Source of the DNA: Undaria pinnatifida
Taxonomy: Eukaryota > Sar > Phaeophyceae > Laminariales > Alariaceae
Assembly (NCBI GenBank): GCA_012845835.1
Contig: JABAKD010000018.1
Coordinates: 2,747,229-2,811,228, forward strand
DNA: 64,000 nt
Reading direction: 5' to 3'
The position numbers were made by a program, and so were the translations under genes. The notes beneath the pieces were generated by a model that was given only the letters and a program-made list of their open reading frames with translations, was not told the DNA's origin and ran no database searches. Shown piece by piece: positions 61,111-64,000 of the stretch; within the stretch, counting starts at the first letter, position 1; each line of letters opens with the position of its first letter.

Positions 61111-64000
61111 TATTATAAAAAATGAAAATACACTCCAGCTGTGAGATCGAAGATTTCGTCGAAACTCATCTTTGCAAGCTGTGTGTGATACTCCGATCGC
61201 GCGTATTACGAGTTGTGTATCCTCATTAAGGATATAGGTCGGCGACTCCCCTTACAACTACAGTGTAGCTATCAGGGTCAACAGGGTGATTTTAGTCAGT
61301 CTGTGCGCGGAAACTATAAAACCCGTTTCTGAGGGGGACAAAATCTGACAGCTGTGGAGAGAAATGTATCCTTTTATCAAGTGAATCTTGTAAGTCGAAT
61401 AACCGGTGAGGGGGGGGGCGGAGTTTTGAAGGACGTGGGGGCCTGATTTTGATCAAAGGCGAGCGGGTTTGGAGAGGGGGGGGGGGGGGGAAGGGGGGGC
61501 AATTTGTGCATGGAAGCTACAAATCCTTTCAAGGGGATAAATCTGACGGTGTTGGAAAAAAAAAAAAAAAAAAAGTGCACCAGTTTATTATTGGGGCGGG
61601 GGGGGGGGGGCGGGGGGGGGTTCGTGTGGGGCAGCTCAATATGTGCGTGGAAACTATACATTATCTTGAGGGGATAAATGTGACGGTTTTGGAAGTAATG
61701 CATCAGCTTAATATATCATGTATATCCTGGGGTAAGTCGTACAATCAGTGAGTAGAGAGAGGGTGGAGTGTTGTCGAGAGGGGGTGGGGTTGGGATGGGT
61801 TGGGGGGGAGGGGGGGGGGAGGGGGGGGGTGGGGGCGGGGGGAAGGGGGGGGGGGGAGGGGGGGGGGGAGGGGGCGGGGGGGGGAAGGGGGCGGGGGGGG
61901 AGGGAGGGGCGGGGGGGGCGGGGGGGGGCGGGGGGGGGCGGGGCAAAGCAGCGGCATGGATGGCTCTCGAAAGATAATGAGGTGATATCCTGTACGTGAA
62001 GTGTTTATTAATCTGGCGGATTTCGATATTTGGTGGGGCGTTTGAGCAAGGGAGAGCGAGAGGTTGGAGGGGGGGGGGGGGGGGGAATTTTTTAGGAGGT
62101 TTAGGTCACAAAAAATTCAATACACTTCGGCTGTGAGATCAAAGATATGTAGGGGCTTGTTATACGCGTGGTGCAAGGTCTAGGCGATCGTGCGGGTGGT
62201 TGGAAAAGAGGGGGCGTTGGAGGGGGGGGGGGTTGGCGGGAAAATAATTGAAAACTACGTCATGGATGGTCAGAAAGATAATGACGTGATATCAACTGCG
62301 TACAGGTGTTTATTACTGTGGCTGATTTCGATTGTGAGTGGGGCGTTTGGACAAACTAGGCGGAAGGGGGGGGGGAATCGGGGGACGGGGGGGAAGGGGA
62401 AGGGTTGGGGGTTTTCCTGAACAATAGGGGTCAGGGGAGGGGGAGGGGAGGGGGGGGGGGCAGGGGGCGGGACATTTCAATATGTGCGCGGAAACTATAA
62501 ATCCTCAAAGGGGACAAACCTGACGATTGAAGCAGTAAGACATCCCTTTATATCATCTGGCTTGTAATGTTTACTATTCTAGAAGGTTTGATGTTAGATG
62601 CAGCATGCAACCCAGTGTTTAAGTGTAGTAAATAACGTGTTAAATCTTCATAATTCGTTGTTGTATGATACATGGATCGAAAGCTAGAATGTTTTGTAGA
62701 ATACTTGTAGTTACCATTATTTTCTGACATCGCTAATTATAAGAAAGAGATACGTATTGTCAAATACAGCAGGCGAGGTGATGTGGTCATGCACTGTTTG
62801 TCACCACCATGATACAGTTACCATTATTTTCTGACATCGCTAATTACACGAAAGAGATACGTATTGCCAAATACAGCATGTGAGGTGATGTATGTGGCCA
62901 TGTATTGTCTCCACCATTGAGCATTAGAGGGAGAGATGCGAATCGTCAGTTTTTAAGGAACGCTTGGTATACATGCGCTCAATTACGTTACCTCGTTAGT
63001 CATACTTGGTATACACGCGCTCAATTACGTTACGTCGTTAGTCATACTTCGCTTGGCATAGGTTGGGAGGCGATCATGCAGATGGTATGTACGAAATACC
63101 CTACGTAATGGGTTGGTAAGGTTGTTTACCGCAATTTTAACACATCTGCCTGTGCTTCCTTTTCCAAATTATTATTGCCTCAAATAAATGTACGATTTCA
63201 CGCCCATGATTTTACCTAGCCGATGTGGGGCTCTGCGGTTGTCAATTTTAAGTTAGAGATACATCCTACAAATGAGTCATCCCACGGTAGGGGTTGCAAT
63301 TTTTGCGCCAAAACGTCCCTGGACGATTGAGTTCCTAATGTGAGGAACTGCTGGTCAATGAAGTAATTTCACGAGTACATGTTAGTTTTGGACTAAGGCA
63401 TAGAAGCATGGTCGGGTTGTGCGACCGAATGCCTTCGAAGTCATTTTTCGAGTGAGATATTGAGTTCCTCATGTGAGGAGCTCAGGGACTTTCTGATGCA
63501 ACCCTACCGTGGGATGTATCAAATACATCAGGCGAGGTGGGTATGTGATGTCATATATATGCGATGTCATCACTATTAACCGCGAGGGTGACTTTACTTC
63601 GTTAGGTATATGGTACTGTGTTTCGTAGAGGTCGTCTCAGGAGAGTATGCGATGGGTCGGCAGTGTGGTTTACCGCAATTTTATCAGGTCTGCCTGTGCT
63701 TCCTTTTCAACTTATTATTGTCTCAAATGTACGATTTCACGTCCATGATTTTTACCGTGCCGCTGTGGGCTTCTGAGGTCGCCAATTCTAAGACAGAGAT
63801 ACATCTTACAAATACAGCAGTTGAGGTGGGCATGCAATGTCATATATATATGCGATGTCACTGCTACTGAACGCGAGGGTGACTTTACTTCGTCAGGCAT
63901 ATGCTACTGCGCTTCGTAAAGGTTGTCTCACGTGGACATGCGATGTCACCACTATTGAACGCGAGGGTGACTTTACTTCGTTAGGCATATGCTACTGCGT
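61111..64000 (+). repeat. G-tract-rich dispersed repeat, copy F, long form
   Basis: The longest copy. The first 1.5 kb match copies A, B and E. After 62700 it continues with subrepeats: 105-bp units at 62713 and 62818 (TACCATTATTTTCTGACATC), a 42-bp doublet near 62966 and 63008 (GCTCAATTACGTTAC), and GCGAGGGTGACTTTACTTCG at 63580, 63870 and 63960. The window ends inside the copy. No coding sequence was found; the poly-Gly frames near 61748-61999 come from G-runs. Confidence 0.8.
63278..63516. mobile_element. MITE inserted in copy F, CATCCCACGGTAGGG termini
   Basis: Start CATCCCACGGTAGGGGTTGC and end GCAACCCTACCGTGGGATG are inverted repeats with one indel. Inside, GAGTTCCTAATGTGAGGAACT and GAGTTCCTCATGTGAGGAGCTC are also palindromic. 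It splits sequence that is continuous in copy E and in the later unit of copy F. CAAAT occurs on both sides (63269-63273 and 63520-63524), a possible but uncertain duplication. Confidence 0.75.

Noticed and set aside
61748..61999. Poly-Gly and poly-Pro frames in G/C runs, also at 25687, 27258 and 61716
   Set aside because: They come from homopolymer tracts in the G-rich repeat and differ between copies.

Overview
The window looks like repeat-rich nuclear DNA from a eukaryote with introns. It has no bacterial-style operons or ribosome-binding sites. The few host-type genes have short exons joined by GT-AG introns with C-rich pyrimidine tracts, and their products start with signal peptides followed by Ser/Thr/Pro/Gly-rich sequence. 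Long terminal repeat (LTR) elements, small inverted-repeat elements, homopolymer G/C tracts and simple-sequence arrays fill most of the rest. My best guess is a stramenopile, perhaps a brown alga. This rests on gene style and element type only and is not certain.

Layout. 1-4000: decayed tandem and dispersed repeats. 4-8.4 kb: a predicted four-exon secreted-protein gene with a broken copy of its first exon upstream, a decayed copy of its second exon inside an intron, and repeated exon-like units near its 3' end. 8.4-19 kb: mostly non-coding, with small inverted-repeat elements, a 13-bp minisatellite and two copies of an exon-like unit. 19.2-22.8 kb: an old Ty3/gypsy element that lost its reverse transcriptase and integrase. 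23.4-24.1 kb: a miniature LTR element (TRIM-like) with terminal repeats, primer-binding site, polypurine tract and 4-bp target duplication. 24.4-24.6 kb: a small TA-flanked transposon. 25-27.7 kb: a large inverted repeat made from two copies of a G-tract-rich repeat. 31.3-43 kb: a nearly full-length young Ty3/gypsy element of 11.6 kb on the minus strand. 43.2-47 kb: a 136-bp tandem duplication and scattered exons of one or more unidentified cysteine-rich genes. 47.3-54.5 kb: small elements, a second TRIM-like copy, a G-rich repeat copy interrupted by a 1-kb TA-flanked transposon, and a roughly 100-bp tandem array. 57.3-58.4 kb: about 1 kb of TGTCC repeats. 59.1-60.1 kb: a predicted two-exon small secreted-protein gene. 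60.3-60.7 kb: TTGGG repeats. 61.1-64 kb: another long copy of the G-rich repeat, which shows the empty site for the 1-kb transposon.

How the parts relate. The 11.6-kb element is the only one with a near-complete enzyme set. It shares its tRNA-Ser-type primer-binding site and a 4-bp target duplication with the TRIM-like element, so it or a relative could have mobilised that non-coding element; this is inference. The two predicted host genes have very similar signal peptides and may belong to one secreted or wall-protein class. Several breaks in the young element lie at or near short runs, so assembly indels cannot be separated from real mutations or recoding by reading alone.
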